DNA from: an uncultured Clostridia bacterium
GTDB lineage: Bacteria; Bacillota; Clostridia; Oscillospirales; Oscillospiraceae
Length of the DNA: 64,000 nt
Direction of reading: 5' to 3'
NCBI GenBank assembly: GCA_946412355.1
Contig: CAMKGX010000001.1
Span: forward strand, 109,424 to 173,423
Positions 17,873 through 29,635 of this stretch are shown in pieces. The notes beneath the pieces were generated by a model that was not told where the DNA came from, did no database searches, and was given only the letters and a program-made list of their open reading frames with translations. Positions within the stretch are counted from its first letter, which is position 1; every line of letters begins with the position of its first letter. Position numbers and translations under genes: made by a program.

Positions 17873-20800
17873 ATGAGACATTTGTTTGCTCCGAACAGGA
17901 TAATGCGCCTTTGCTGCGCTATGCTGTGCGCGCTTGTGCTGGCCTCCCTTTGGCCCCGCAGCGCGGCAGCGGCCGACGACCTGGCCCTGCACCGCATCGC
18001 CGCGCTGACCGAGGATCTGCTGATGAAGAGCGACGGCTACGATGCCGTGCTGTACGACAACACCAGTGGTCTGCCCACCTCCGAGGCCAACGACATCGTG
18101 GAGACGGCGGAGGGCTTTATCTGGATTGGCAGCTACAGCGGCCTCATTCGCTACGACGGCCTGAACTTCGAGCGGGTGGACTCCACCGCCGGCATCGCCA
18201 GCGTGGTGAGCCTTTTCATGGACAGCCGTGAGCGGCTGTGGATCGGCACCAACGACAGCGGCGTGGCGGTGATGGACAAGGGCGAGATCCGCGCCTATAC
18301 CCGCGCCGACGGCCTGCTGTCCAACTCCGTGCGCTCCATCGTGGAGGACTCCACCGGCACCGTGTACATCGCTACCACCGAGGGCGTGGCCATGGTGGGG
18401 GAGGACATGGTGCTGCGGCAGATTGAGGACCCGCTGATTCGGGAGGAATACCTGCGTGAGGTGGCCCTCAGCCGCAACGACGTGATTTACGGCGTAGGCC
18501 TGAGCAACACCGTCTACACCATCAAGGGCGGCAAGGTGCTGGGCACCTTCCAGGGCCGTGACGAGGCCATCATGTCCCTGCTGCCCGACCCGGACCACCA
18601 GGGCTACGTCTACCTGGGCACCGACCAGTCCGTGATATATTACGGCGACATCAAGGCCGGCTTCCACGGCGAGCGCCGCATCGACGTGTCCCCGCTGGAG
18701 CACGTCAACGATATGCGCCTCGTCAACGGCATGCTGTGGGTCTGCGCCGACAACGGCATCGGCGTGGTGACGGAGGACGGCTTTCGCCTGCTGGAAAACC
18801 TGCCCATGGACAACTCCATCGACCACATGATGGTGGACTATGAAGGCAACCTTTGGTTTACCTCCTCCCGCCAGGGCGTGATGAAGATTGTGCCCAACCA
18901 GTTTATGGATCTGTTCGCCCGGTTTGACCTGCCGGCTGCGGTGGTGAACTCCACCTGCCGCTACGGTGATTTGCTCTTTATCGGCACCGACACCGGTCCC
19001 CTGGCCCTCACGGCAAGCGGCGAGACGAGCACCGTGCCCATTGACGGTGCCCGCACCGCCTCCGGCGAGGATTTGGAAGAGACGGATTTGCTGGCGCTGC
19101 TCTCCCAGTGCCGCATCCGCTCTGTGATTTCCGACAGCCGGGGCAATGTGTGGTTTTCCACCTACAGCAAGCGGGGCCTGGTGCGCTACGACGGCCATGA
19201 GGCTGTCTGCTTTACCAGCGCCGACGGCCTGCCCTCCGACCGCATCCGCGCCGTGTATGAGCGGCAAAATGGCACCATCATGGCGGCCTGCCGCGGCGGC
19301 GTGGCCATCATCGAGGGCGATGCGGTGACGGCGGTGTACGGCGAGGAGAGCGGCATTATCAACACGGAGATCCTCACCGTGGCGGAGACGGCGGCGGGGG
19401 AGATGCTGCTGGGCTCCGACGGCGATGGCATCTATGTTCTCTCTGACGGTGGAAAGGCCCGCCATATCGGCACGGATGACGGCCTGGCCTCCGACATCGT
19501 TATGCGTATCAAGCCCGACCGCACCCGGGATGTGTGCTGGATTGTCACCAGTAATTCCCTGGCCTACATGACCGGCGACGGCGCCGTCACCACGGTGCAG
19601 CGCTTCCCCTATTCCAATAACTTCGACCTCTATGAAAACAGCCGCGGCCAGATATGGGTGCTGAGCAGTAACGGCATTTACGTGGTGGACGCCGCCGAGC
19701 TGCTGGCAAACGGCGACATTCACCCCACCTATTACGGCCGCAACAACGGCTGCTCCGTCATCACCACCGCCAACTCTTACAGCGACCTGACGGCGGAGGG
19801 CGAGCTGTATATCGCCGGCACCACCGGCGTGGCCCGGGTGAATATCGAGACGCCCTTTGACGTGGACGCCCATACCAAGATGGCGGTGCCCTATGTCAGC
19901 GTGGGCGGGCAGTACATCTATGCCGATGAAAACGGCGTCATCAACGTGCCCGCCGGCGACGATAAGCTGACGGTGTATGGCTACGTGTATACCTATTCTC
20001 TGCTGGATCCCCAGATTATCTATTGCCTGGAGGGGCTGGACAGCCAGTATACCACCGTCAACCGCAGCGCCATGACGCCCATTGACTACACCAACCTCCC
20101 CGGCGGCACCTACCGCTTCGTCATGCGTCTCCAGGACCAGAACGGCCTGGCGGACAGCGAGGCATCGGTGACCATCGTCAAGCAGATGGAGCTGCGGGAG
20201 CACCTGTGGTATCGCATCGGCCGCACGCTGCTGGGCATGGCGGCCATCGCTGCGGTGGTGCTGATTTACACCCGCCGCAAGACCCGCCTTTTGGAGCAGA
20301 AGCAAAAGGAAAACCGGGCCTTCATCCAGGAGATGACCGAGGCATTCGCCAAGACCATCGATATGAAGGACAAGTATACCAACGGCCACTCCATCCGTGT
20401 GGCCCACTATACCGCCATGCTCACCCGGGAGCTGGGCTACGATGAGGAGACGGTGGAGAAGTATTACAACATCGCCCTGCTCCACGACATCGGTAAAATC
20501 GGCATCCCCGAGGAGGTGCTGAATAAGCCCGGCAAGCTGACGGACGAGGAGTATCACATCATCCAGTCCCACGCCCAACTGGGCTACAACGTGCTCAAGG
20601 ACATCAGCATCATGCCGGAGCTGGCCATCGGCGCCGGTGCCCACCATGAGCGGCCCGACGGCAAGGGCTATCCCCGGGGCCTCAAGCAGGATGAAATTCC
20701 CCGGGTGGCCCAGATCATCGCCGTGGCCGACACCTTCGACGCCATGTATTCCAACCGCCCTTACCGCCCCCGCATGAATTTCGACAAGGTTGTGGAGATT

Positions 20801-20974
20801 ATCCGGGGCGCCTCCGGCACCCAGCTCACCCCCGACGTGGTGGACGCCTTCCTGCGCTTGGCCGAGCAAGGCAAGCTGCGGGCTAAAAACGACACCGATG
20901 GCGGCGGCAGCTTCGAGGAGATCGACAATCTGAACCGTGGCAGCCAGAGCGAAAAGCAAGACAAAACCGAATAA
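17873..20974 (+). CDS. Beta-propeller (reg_prop/Y_Y_Y-like) sensor with TM helix and C-terminal HD-GYP domain
   Basis: Signal peptide MRHLFAPNRIMRLCCAMLCALVLASLWPRSAAA; repeats of LPTSEANDIVET…GFIWIGSYSGLIRYDG type; TM then HD-GYP (LLHDIGKIGIPEEVLNKPGKL…HHERPDGKGYPRGL). Confidence 0.9.
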   Translation: MRHLFAPNRIMRLCCAMLCALVLASLWPRSAAAADDLALHRIAALTEDLLMKSDGYDAVLYDNTSGLPTSEANDIVETAEGFIWIGSYSGLIRYDGLNFERVDSTAGIASVVSLFMDSRERLWIGTNDSGVAVMDKGEIRAYTRADGLLSNSVRSIVEDSTGTVYIATTEGVAMVGEDMVLRQIEDPLIREEYLREVALSRNDVIYGVGLSNTVYTIKGGKVLGTFQGRDEAIMSLLPDPDHQGYVYLGTDQSVIYYGDIKAGFHGERRIDVSPLEHVNDMRLVNGMLWVCADNGIGVVTEDGFRLLENLPMDNSIDHMMVDYEGNLWFTSSRQGVMKIVPNQFMDLFARFDLPAAVVNSTCRYGDLLFIGTDTGPLALTASGETSTVPIDGARTASGEDLEETDLLALLSQCRIRSVISDSRGNVWFSTYSKRGLVRYDGHEAVCFTSADGLPSDRIRAVYERQNGTIMAACRGGVAIIEGDAVTAVYGEESGIINTEILTVAETAAGEMLLGSDGDGIYVLSDGGKARHIGTDDGLASDIVMRIKPDRTRDVCWIVTSNSLAYMTGDGAVTTVQRFPYSNNFDLYENSRGQIWVLSSNGIYVVDAAELLANGDIHPTYYGRNNGCSVITTANSYSDLTAEGELYIAGTTGVARVNIETPFDVDAHTKMAVPYVSVGGQYIYADENGVINVPAGDDKLTVYGYVYTYSLLDPQIIYCLEGLDSQYTTVNRSAMTPIDYTNLPGGTYRFVMRLQDQNGLADSEASVTIVKQMELREHLWYRIGRTLLGMAAIAAVVLIYTRRKTRLLEQKQKENRAFIQEMTEAFAKTIDMKDKYTNGHSIRVAHYTAMLTRELGYDEETVEKYYNIALLHDIGKIGIPEEVLNKPGKLTDEEYHIIQSHAQLGYNVLKDISIMPELAIGAGAHHERPDGKGYPRGLKQDEIPRVAQIIAVADTFDAMYSNRPYRPRMNFDKVVEIIRGASGTQLTPDVVDAFLRLAEQGKLRAKNDTDGGGSFEEIDNLNRGSQSEKQDKTE

Positions 20975-20977
20975 GCC

Positions 20978-21007
20978 AAAAGCCCCGCCGGACCGGCGGG
21001 GCTTTTG
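20978..21007 (+). terminator. Intrinsic terminator
   Basis: AAAAGCCCCGCCGG-AC-CCGGCGGGGCTTTT. Confidence 0.85.
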
Positions 21008-21014
21008 CCTGTGT

Positions 21015-21058
21015 CAACACGCGGTTGCGCAAAAACTCGGCATGGCAACTATAAGTTG
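21015..21058. promoter_or_regulatory. Tandem operator-like dyads CAAC-N5-GTTG (21015-21027 and 21046-21058)
   Basis: CAACACGCGGTTG and CAACTATAAGTTG, start-to-start 31 bp. Confidence 0.7.
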
Positions 21059-21059
21059 C

Positions 21060-21088
21060 TGGACAATGGAATCATTCGGGAGTATACT
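21060..21088 (+). promoter_or_regulatory. Predicted SigA promoter of ABC exporter operon 2
   Basis: TGGACA-N17-TATACT, 1 bp after the proximal dyad. Confidence 0.6.
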
Positions 21089-21138
21089 CGCGGTAACAAC
21101 GGCGCCACAGCGGTGCCTTTTGAGAGGAGAGACAGGAT

Positions 21139-21870
21139 ATGCAAGACAAACCCATGCTGGAGATCCGCCATTTTTCCAAGTCCTACGGCGGGGGCAAGAA
21201 GGCTGTGGACGACCTTTCCCTCCAGGTGATGCCCGGCGATATCTACGGCTTCATCGGCCACAACGGCGCCGGTAAATCCACCACCATTCGCGCGGTGGTG
21301 GGTGTGCTGGATTTCAAGGAGGGGGAGATTTTCATCGGCGGCCACTCCGCCAAAACGGAGCCCCTTGCCTGCAAGCAAATCACCGCCTATATCCCCGATA
21401 ACCCTGACCTGTATGAAAATCTTACCGGCATCCAATACCTCAATTTCATCGCGGACGTGTTCGCCATCGGCCAGCGGGAGCGGGAGGAGCGCATCCGCCG
21501 CTACGCCGACGCCTTCGAGATAACCGCCGACCTGGGCAATCTCATCAGCGCCTATTCCCACGGTATGAAGCAGAAGCTGGCTATCATCTCCGCGCTGATT
21601 CATGAGCCCCGCCTGCTGGTGCTGGATGAGCCCTTTGTGGGCCTGGACCCCAAGGCGACCTTTACCTTGAAGGAAATCATGCGCCAAATGTGCGACCGGG
21701 GCACCGCCATTTTCTTCTCCACCCATGTGCTGGACGTGGCGGAAAAGCTGTGCAACAAGGTTGCCATCATCAAGCACGGCCGTCTCATTGCCGCCGGCCC
21801 CATGGCCGAGCTGACCGAGGGCCACTCCCTGGAGGAGGCCTTCCTGGAGGTGGACGGCGATGAAAGGTAG
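21139..21870 (+). CDS. ABC transporter ATP-binding protein (exporter type)
   Basis: Walker A GHNGAGKST; YSHGMKQKLAIISALI; LVLDEPFVGLDP. Confidence 0.93.
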   Translation: MQDKPMLEIRHFSKSYGGGKKAVDDLSLQVMPGDIYGFIGHNGAGKSTTIRAVVGVLDFKEGEIFIGGHSAKTEPLACKQITAYIPDNPDLYENLTGIQYLNFIADVFAIGQREREERIRRYADAFEITADLGNLISAYSHGMKQKLAIISALIHEPRLLVLDEPFVGLDPKATFTLKEIMRQMCDRGTAIFFSTHVLDVAEKLCNKVAIIKHGRLIAAGPMAELTEGHSLEEAFLEVDGDER

Positions 21871-23458
21871 CCTTCTGCTGCTGCGCACCATGCTCCGGGC
21901 CACCGGCCGGGGGAACGTGTACCGCCACACCACCGACGGCAAGCTGCGGCGGAAAATCGTGATGGGCTGGGTGGGCCTGGCGGTGCTGTACGCCATGCTG
22001 GTGTTTTACAGCGGCGCCATGGCCTTAGGCTACGGCAGCATCGGCTTCCAGGACGTGGTGCCGGGGGTGTGCGCGCTGACGGTCAGCGCCCTGGCGTTTA
22101 TTATGACGCTTTTCCGCACCAACGGCTATCTCTTCCGTTTCCGGGAGTACGACCTGGTGATGTCCCTGCCCTTTAGCGCCCGGACGGTGGCCCTCAGCAA
22201 ATTTCTACTGATGTATGTGCGTCTGCTGCCCTGGTATCTCAGCCTGTCGCTGCCCATGCTGGTGGGCTACGGACTCTATGCCCGGGCGGGGGTGTGGGTC
22301 TATCCGGTGTGGGTGGTGCTGACGCTGGCGCTGCCCATCATCCCCATGGTGGCGGCGTCCTTTGTGGGCTTTCTCATTGCCCGTATCAGCGCCGGTTTCC
22401 GCAAGACCAACATCGTCCAAACGGTGCTTACCTTTGCCTTTGTGCTGTTTTGCTTCTCGCTGCGGTTTATCATCGAGGACGTTATCCGGGATGACGCCGT
22501 GGACGCGGTGCTGACCCAGATGGCGGAGGCCCTGGGCGGCGCCATGGCCACCTATCCGCCGGCGGCCTGGTTTACCGGCGCCGTGACGGGGGAGAACTGG
22601 CTGGGCGGGCCGCTGCTGCTCCTTGCCAGCGCCGCGCTGCTGGCCCTGGTGTTCTGGATCGTGGGCGGCGCCTACCGCAACATCAACTCCGCCCTCCAAT
22701 CCCACGCCGCCGGTAAGCGTTTTTCCATGAAGGCACAGCATCAGCGCAGCGCCGAAGCGGCCATCGCCCACAAGGAGCTTCGCCGCCTGCTGGGCTCCAC
22801 CAACTACATGGTCAACGGCGCCATGGGCGAAGTGCTGGCGGCGCTGCTGGGCGTGGCCACGCTGGTCGTTGGCTTCGACAAAATCGTGGCCATGGTCACC
22901 CACAACGCCCCCTTCGACCCGGCCATTTTGCATCCCGCCATTCCCTTTATCGTCTATTTCCTCATCGGCATGATGGCCACCACTGCCTGCTCGCCGTCGC
23001 TGGAGGGGAAAAACTTCTGGATTTTGCAGAGTCTGCCTCTGTCCATGCAGACGGTGTACCGGGGTAAAATGCTGTTCAACATGATGCTGACGGTGCCCTT
23101 CATGGCCTTTGCCACCCTTTGTCTGTGCCTGTCGGCCCGCGTCAGCGCGGTGCATACGGCGCTGTATCTGCTGTTGGGGTTGGCGCTGTGCGCTTTCTCC
23201 ACTGCCTGGGGCTGCGTGTGCGGGGTCCGGTTCCGCAAGCTGGACTGGGTCAACGAGATGGAGGTCATCAAACAGGGAACGGCGGTGGCGCTGTATCTGC
23301 TGCCCAATATGTTCGTGGTCATGGGGCTTACAGTGCTGGTGGTGGTGCTGGGCCGCAGGATGGACCACGCCGTGCTGGCCCTGCTCTTTACGGCCATCGC
23401 CGGGTTGCTGGCGCTGCTGAGCTACCTGCGGGTGATGAAGCTGGCGGAGAAAGAATAA
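21860..23458 (+). CDS. ABC exporter permease, large membrane protein
   Basis: Overlaps the ATPase gene; many TM segments over 532 aa. Confidence 0.82.
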   Translation: MKGSLLLLRTMLRATGRGNVYRHTTDGKLRRKIVMGWVGLAVLYAMLVFYSGAMALGYGSIGFQDVVPGVCALTVSALAFIMTLFRTNGYLFRFREYDLVMSLPFSARTVALSKFLLMYVRLLPWYLSLSLPMLVGYGLYARAGVWVYPVWVVLTLALPIIPMVAASFVGFLIARISAGFRKTNIVQTVLTFAFVLFCFSLRFIIEDVIRDDAVDAVLTQMAEALGGAMATYPPAAWFTGAVTGENWLGGPLLLLASAALLALVFWIVGGAYRNINSALQSHAAGKRFSMKAQHQRSAEAAIAHKELRRLLGSTNYMVNGAMGEVLAALLGVATLVVGFDKIVAMVTHNAPFDPAILHPAIPFIVYFLIGMMATTACSPSLEGKNFWILQSLPLSMQTVYRGKMLFNMMLTVPFMAFATLCLCLSARVSAVHTALYLLLGLALCAFSTAWGCVCGVRFRKLDWVNEMEVIKQGTAVALYLLPNMFVVMGLTVLVVVLGRRMDHAVLALLFTAIAGLLALLSYLRVMKLAEKE

Positions 23459-23473
23459 CGTTTCTGCATAAAA

Positions 23474-23510
23474 AGTGCCGGTAGGTACGGTTTTCGTACC
23501 CACCGGCACT
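23474..23510. terminator. Bidirectional intrinsic terminator
   Basis: AGTGCCGGTAGGTACG-gtttt-CGTACCCACCGGCACT between convergent genes. Confidence 0.8.
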
Positions 23511-23527
23511 ATTATACTGCAAATATA

Positions 23528-24538
23528 TTACAGCAGCATGACGCCCGCCTTTTCGCAGGTATCCACGGTGTCCTGGTCCCACAGGCTCACCTGCACTTCG
23601 CCGATGTGGCAGGTGCCGATCATCAGCATGCACAGGCGGCTCTGGCCGATGCCGCCGCCGATGGTGAGGGGCAGCTCTCCGGAGAGCAGCATCTTGTGGA
23701 AGGGCAGGGCGCGGCGGTCGTCACAGCCCCGGATGCGGAGCTGGCTGTCCATGGAGGCCTCGTCCACCCGGATACCCATGGAGGAGATTTCAAAGCTGCG
23801 CTCCAATACCGGGTTCCAGAACAGGATGTCGCCGTTTAGCGACCAGTCGTCGTAGTCGGGGGCCCGGCCGTCGTGGGGCTGGCCGGACCGCTTCAGCGCG
23901 CCGCCGATCTGCATGAGGAACACGGTGTGGTGCTCCCGGCAGATGGCGTCCTCCCGCTGCTTGGGGGTCAGGTCGGTCCAGCGGTCCTCCAGCTCCTGGG
24001 TGGACACAAAGTACACTTCCCGGTCCAATTTGGTGTGCAGGGAAGGGAAGGCGATCTGCAGGGCGTCGTTGGTCTCGCAGATGGCGGCCACGATGGCGCG
24101 CACCGTTTGGCGCAGATAATACTCCGTCCGATCCTCCCGGCTGATGACCTTCTCCCAGTCCCACTGGTCCACGTAGATGGAGTGGGTGTTGTCCACCTCC
24201 TCGTCCCGCCGGATGGCGTCCATGTCGGTGAACAGGCCCTTGCCCACGTTGAAGCCATACCGCTTCAGGGCCAGGCGCTTCCACTTGGCCAGAGAGTGCA
24301 CCACCTGGCCGTTGACGCCCACGTCGGGGATATCGAAGGAGACAGGGCGCTCCACGCCGTTCAGATTATCGTTCAAGCCGGAATTCTCATCCACAAAGAG
24401 GGGGGCGGATACCCGGCGCAGATTCAGCGCCTGGCCCAGGTTGACCTGGAAATTGCTCTTGATGAACTCGATGGCACGCTGCATCTCGTAGGTGTTCAGC
24501 GGCGTCTTGTACCCTGCGGGAACGTAAACCTTGCTCAT
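23528..24538 (-). CDS. asnA: Aspartate--ammonia ligase
   Basis: AIEFIKSNFQVNLGQALNLRRVSAPLFVDENSGLNDNLNGVERPVSFD… and GGGIGQSRLCMLM. Confidence 0.96.
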   Translation of the reverse strand: MSKVYVPAGYKTPLNTYEMQRAIEFIKSNFQVNLGQALNLRRVSAPLFVDENSGLNDNLNGVERPVSFDIPDVGVNGQVVHSLAKWKRLALKRYGFNVGKGLFTDMDAIRRDEEVDNTHSIYVDQWDWEKVISREDRTEYYLRQTVRAIVAAICETNDALQIAFPSLHTKLDREVYFVSTQELEDRWTDLTPKQREDAICREHHTVFLMQIGGALKRSGQPHDGRAPDYDDWSLNGDILFWNPVLERSFEISSMGIRVDEASMDSQLRIRGCDDRRALPFHKMLLSGELPLTIGGGIGQSRLCMLMIGTCHIGEVQVSLWDQDTVDTCEKAGVMLL

Positions 24539-24681
24539 GCGTCAGCACCTCTTTTTCATAAAATATGGAAATCATTATAGCCTTCAGCGCCGGGGCTTGC
24601 AAGTGTAAAAATATCTAAATCAAATGGATTTTTATGGCCTGTTTTTGGGGTAAATCCGCCGAAGGGAGTATAATTATCGAA

Positions 24682-25596
24682 TCAGAAGATGTTCATACGG
24701 CGGCTCAGCACGCTGCCCAGGGCAATGGAGGCGTGTTTGGCAAAGGCGTTGTCAGACCGGGACACCAGAATGATGGGCACCTTTGCGCCCAGGATGATGC
24801 CGGCGTTGCGGGCGCCACCGAACAGCGTGGCGGACTTGCCGATACCGTTGCCCACCTGGTAGTCGGGCACGAAGAGGATGTCGGCCCGTCCGCCGCCGGG
24901 GGCGGTGTAGTGCTTGTGGCGGCAGGCGTCCTCGCTGACGGCCAGATCCAGCGCGGCGGGGCCGAACACGGTCATGTTGTAGGGCTCCCATTTGTCAGTC
25001 ATTTTGGACAGGAGGTCGGCCTCCACGGTGTCCCGCACCTTGGGGTTGATCTGCTCGGCGCCGCAGATGCAGGCGGCGATGATGGAGGGATAGCCCAGGG
25101 CCTGGAGGCACATGGCGGCGTTTTCCAGGATATGGACCTTGGTGTCCAGGTCGGGGAAGGTGTTCACCGCGCCGTCGGTCATCACCAGCATCCGGTCCAC
25201 GGCGGGCATCTCGTAGAACATACAGTGGCTGATGCGGCGGTCGGTGCGGAGGTTGGCCTCCCGTTTCAGCACGGCACGCAGCAGGTCGGCGGTGTTGACG
25301 ATGCCCTTCATCAGCATATCGGCGCGCCCCTGGGAGCAGACCTCCACCGCCTTGGCGGCGCAGTCCTTCTCGTCCCCAGCGGGGATGATTTCATAGTCGT
25401 CGGAGTCCTCACCCATATCCTCCAGCAGGTTGCGAATGCCGTCCTTGTGGCCCACCAGAATAGGGGTGACGATGTCCTCACGCTTGGCCTTGACCACGGC
25501 CTCAATGACGGCCACGTCGTGGGCGGCGGCCACGGACACCACGCTGTTGGGCTCGTGCTTGGCGGCTTCGATCATGCCGTCGATGGTATTAATCAT
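24682..25596 (-). CDS. ptb: Phosphate acetyl/butyryltransferase family, probably phosphate butyryltransferase
   Basis: VVSVAAAHDVAVIEAVVKAKREDIVTPILVG…ADMLMKGIVNTADLLRAVL…FVPDYQVGNGIGKSATLFG. Confidence 0.82.
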   Translation of the reverse strand: MINTIDGMIEAAKHEPNSVVSVAAAHDVAVIEAVVKAKREDIVTPILVGHKDGIRNLLEDMGEDSDDYEIIPAGDEKDCAAKAVEVCSQGRADMLMKGIVNTADLLRAVLKREANLRTDRRISHCMFYEMPAVDRMLVMTDGAVNTFPDLDTKVHILENAAMCLQALGYPSIIAACICGAEQINPKVRDTVEADLLSKMTDKWEPYNMTVFGPAALDLAVSEDACRHKHYTAPGGGRADILFVPDYQVGNGIGKSATLFGGARNAGIILGAKVPIILVSRSDNAFAKHASIALGSVLSRRMNIF

Positions 25597-25757
25597 GGTG
25601 CATCCCTCCGTAATCGGTTGCTATTTCGTACACTAACCTATTTATTATATCCCATGGGCGACGCCGCGTCAATGCGAGATTGCGCCCCGAAGGGTACAGA
25701 CCTTGACGGCGGCGGCAAAATCCCCTACAATAAGACGGAAAAGCGAGGTGTATCCGC

Positions 25758-26825
25758 ATGAAAGAGATGGGGCCTGTTCGTCTGGCCTTTACCTATATCG
25801 GCTGCTTCCTGGGGGCGGGCTTTGTGTCCGGCCAGGAGCTGTGGCAGTTTTTCGGCGCCTTCGGCGTGTGGGGCTACGTGGGCTTTGCGCTGGCGGCGGG
25901 GCTGTTCGTGGCGTTTGGCATCATTCTCATGCGCTTGAACCGGATGACCGGCATCCGGGAGCTGGACAGGCTGATGGTGCCCTGGGAGAGCTGGGCCTGG
26001 CTGCGGCGCCTCTCCGGGGCGGTGACGGCGCTGTTCCTCTTCGGCGTGGTGGTGGTCATGTCCGCCGGCGTGGGCGCCCTGGGGCAGCAGCTCTTCGGCA
26101 TCCCGGCCTGGCTGGGCAGCGCCGTGTTCACACTGGTGGTGTGCGTGATGGCCCTCTTCGGCGTCACCGGCATGGTCAACGCCTTCACGGCCTTGATCCC
26201 TGTGCTGGTGGTGGCCACATTGCTGTTTGCCGTTGCCGCCTGGGGTCGGTTTGACACCGGCAACATCCTCCGCATCGTGAAAACCAGCGACAACGCCCTG
26301 ATGCCCACCTGGTGGGTGGCGTCGCTGACCTTCGTAGCCTATAATCTGCTGGGCGGCATCGGCATCATGCTGCCGGTGGGGCCCATGATCCGCAAAAACA
26401 GCACCATCTGGCTGGGCATGGCCCTGTCCGGCCTGGGCCTGACCATCGTGGCGGGGGCCATCCTGACCTCCGTAGCGTCCTATCTTCCCGCCGCCGGGAC
26501 GCAGCTTCCCATGGTGGCGGTGGCCAGCGCGTTGAGCCCGGTGCTGGGCGGCGTGTACGGCGTGCTGCTGTTCCTGGGTATGTTTTGCAACTCCCTGGCC
26601 TCCCTGGTGGCCCTGGTGACCCATCTGAACCAGCGCATTCCGGTGGTGGCCCGGCATAACCGCCTTTTCCTGGCGGCGATGGCTCTGGTGGTGTGGGGCG
26701 GCAGCCTGTTTGGCTTTGCGGACATCATCGGCGTAGTGTTCCCCATCTTCGGCTATTTGAGCATCGTGTTCATGGTCACCATGGCGGTACATTTCATTCA
26801 GTGTAAGCGAAAAACAGTTGAATAA
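25758..26825 (+). CDS. YkvI-type membrane protein (putative transporter)
   Basis: FTYIGCFLGAGFVSGQELWQFFGAFG N-terminus; about 10 TM segments. Confidence 0.75.
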   Translation: MKEMGPVRLAFTYIGCFLGAGFVSGQELWQFFGAFGVWGYVGFALAAGLFVAFGIILMRLNRMTGIRELDRLMVPWESWAWLRRLSGAVTALFLFGVVVVMSAGVGALGQQLFGIPAWLGSAVFTLVVCVMALFGVTGMVNAFTALIPVLVVATLLFAVAAWGRFDTGNILRIVKTSDNALMPTWWVASLTFVAYNLLGGIGIMLPVGPMIRKNSTIWLGMALSGLGLTIVAGAILTSVASYLPAAGTQLPMVAVASALSPVLGGVYGVLLFLGMFCNSLASLVALVTHLNQRIPVVARHNRLFLAAMALVVWGGSLFGFADIIGVVFPIFGYLSIVFMVTMAVHFIQCKRKTVE

Positions 26826-26830
26826 AAGCA

Positions 26831-26859
26831 AAACGCACCGCTTCCGCGGTGCGTTTCAA
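26831..26859. terminator. Bidirectional intrinsic terminator
   Basis: AAACGCACCGC-TTCC-GCGGTGCGTTT between convergent genes. Confidence 0.8.
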
Positions 26860-26871
26860 TTTGTCCGGGCA

Positions 26872-28974
<2,103 letters not shown>

Positions 28975-29017
28975 TGCGCATACCTCCTTTTCCGAAATTT
29001 CGGCGCAAATCGCCGTT

Positions 29018-29635
29018 TTAGCCCATAAAATGGGCGAGAATCAGGGGTGTTACGTTGGCCTCGATCACCGCCGCGATGGCCGTCAGCGGCAGCACGTTCA
29101 GCACCAGCACCCGGGCGATGTTCAGCACGGCGGCCTTCACGGTGCCCTTGCGGTTGAAGCGGACGTAGTCGGTGATGACGCGGCAGAGATACAGGCCGCA
29201 GCTCATGGCCAGCACCAGCGCCGGCAGCTCAAAGACGCCGTGGGGCAGAATGCCCGCGAGATACACCAGCAGGGACTGGCCGTTATTCACGTAAAACGCG
29301 GCGAAAAGACCCAGGATGGCGCCGTTGAGGGCCAGGCTCAGGGCCGGCAAAAACAAAAAGGGGAGAAAGCCGTAGCAGGCCGTCACCACAAAGGCCCGGA
29401 TGTTGTTGCCGAAGATGCCCAGGGCGCTGAACGCGCCATTGTCATCCACCAGCCCGGCGTCCTTGATCATGTTGGCAAAATACTGTATGGCGCCGGACGC
29501 GATGGAGGGCCGCACCATGCCCAGGATAAAGGACAGCACAATCATGACGCAAAAGGCCACCGTGGCGATGAACAGATGATAGCTCAGCTCGCCCCGGTAA
29601 AACTGCCTCAGCTTGGTAAATTGCTCTTTCATCAC
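29018..29635 (-). CDS. spoIIM: Stage II sporulation protein M family
   Basis: FGNNIRAFVVTACYGFLPFLFLPALSLALNGAILG…LPHGVFELPALVLA. Confidence 0.85.
   Translation of the reverse strand: MMKEQFTKLRQFYRGELSYHLFIATVAFCVMIVLSFILGMVRPSIASGAIQYFANMIKDAGLVDDNGAFSALGIFGNNIRAFVVTACYGFLPFLFLPALSLALNGAILGLFAAFYVNNGQSLLVYLAGILPHGVFELPALVLAMSCGLYLCRVITDYVRFNRKGTVKAAVLNIARVLVLNVLPLTAIAAVIEANVTPLILAHFMG

Noticed and set aside
17825-20959. 1044-aa antisense ORF opposite the HD-GYP sensor gene
   Set aside because: High-GC codon bias produces long open antisense frames; the His/Val/Gly-rich translation has no recognisable domain and the opposite strand has clear domains.
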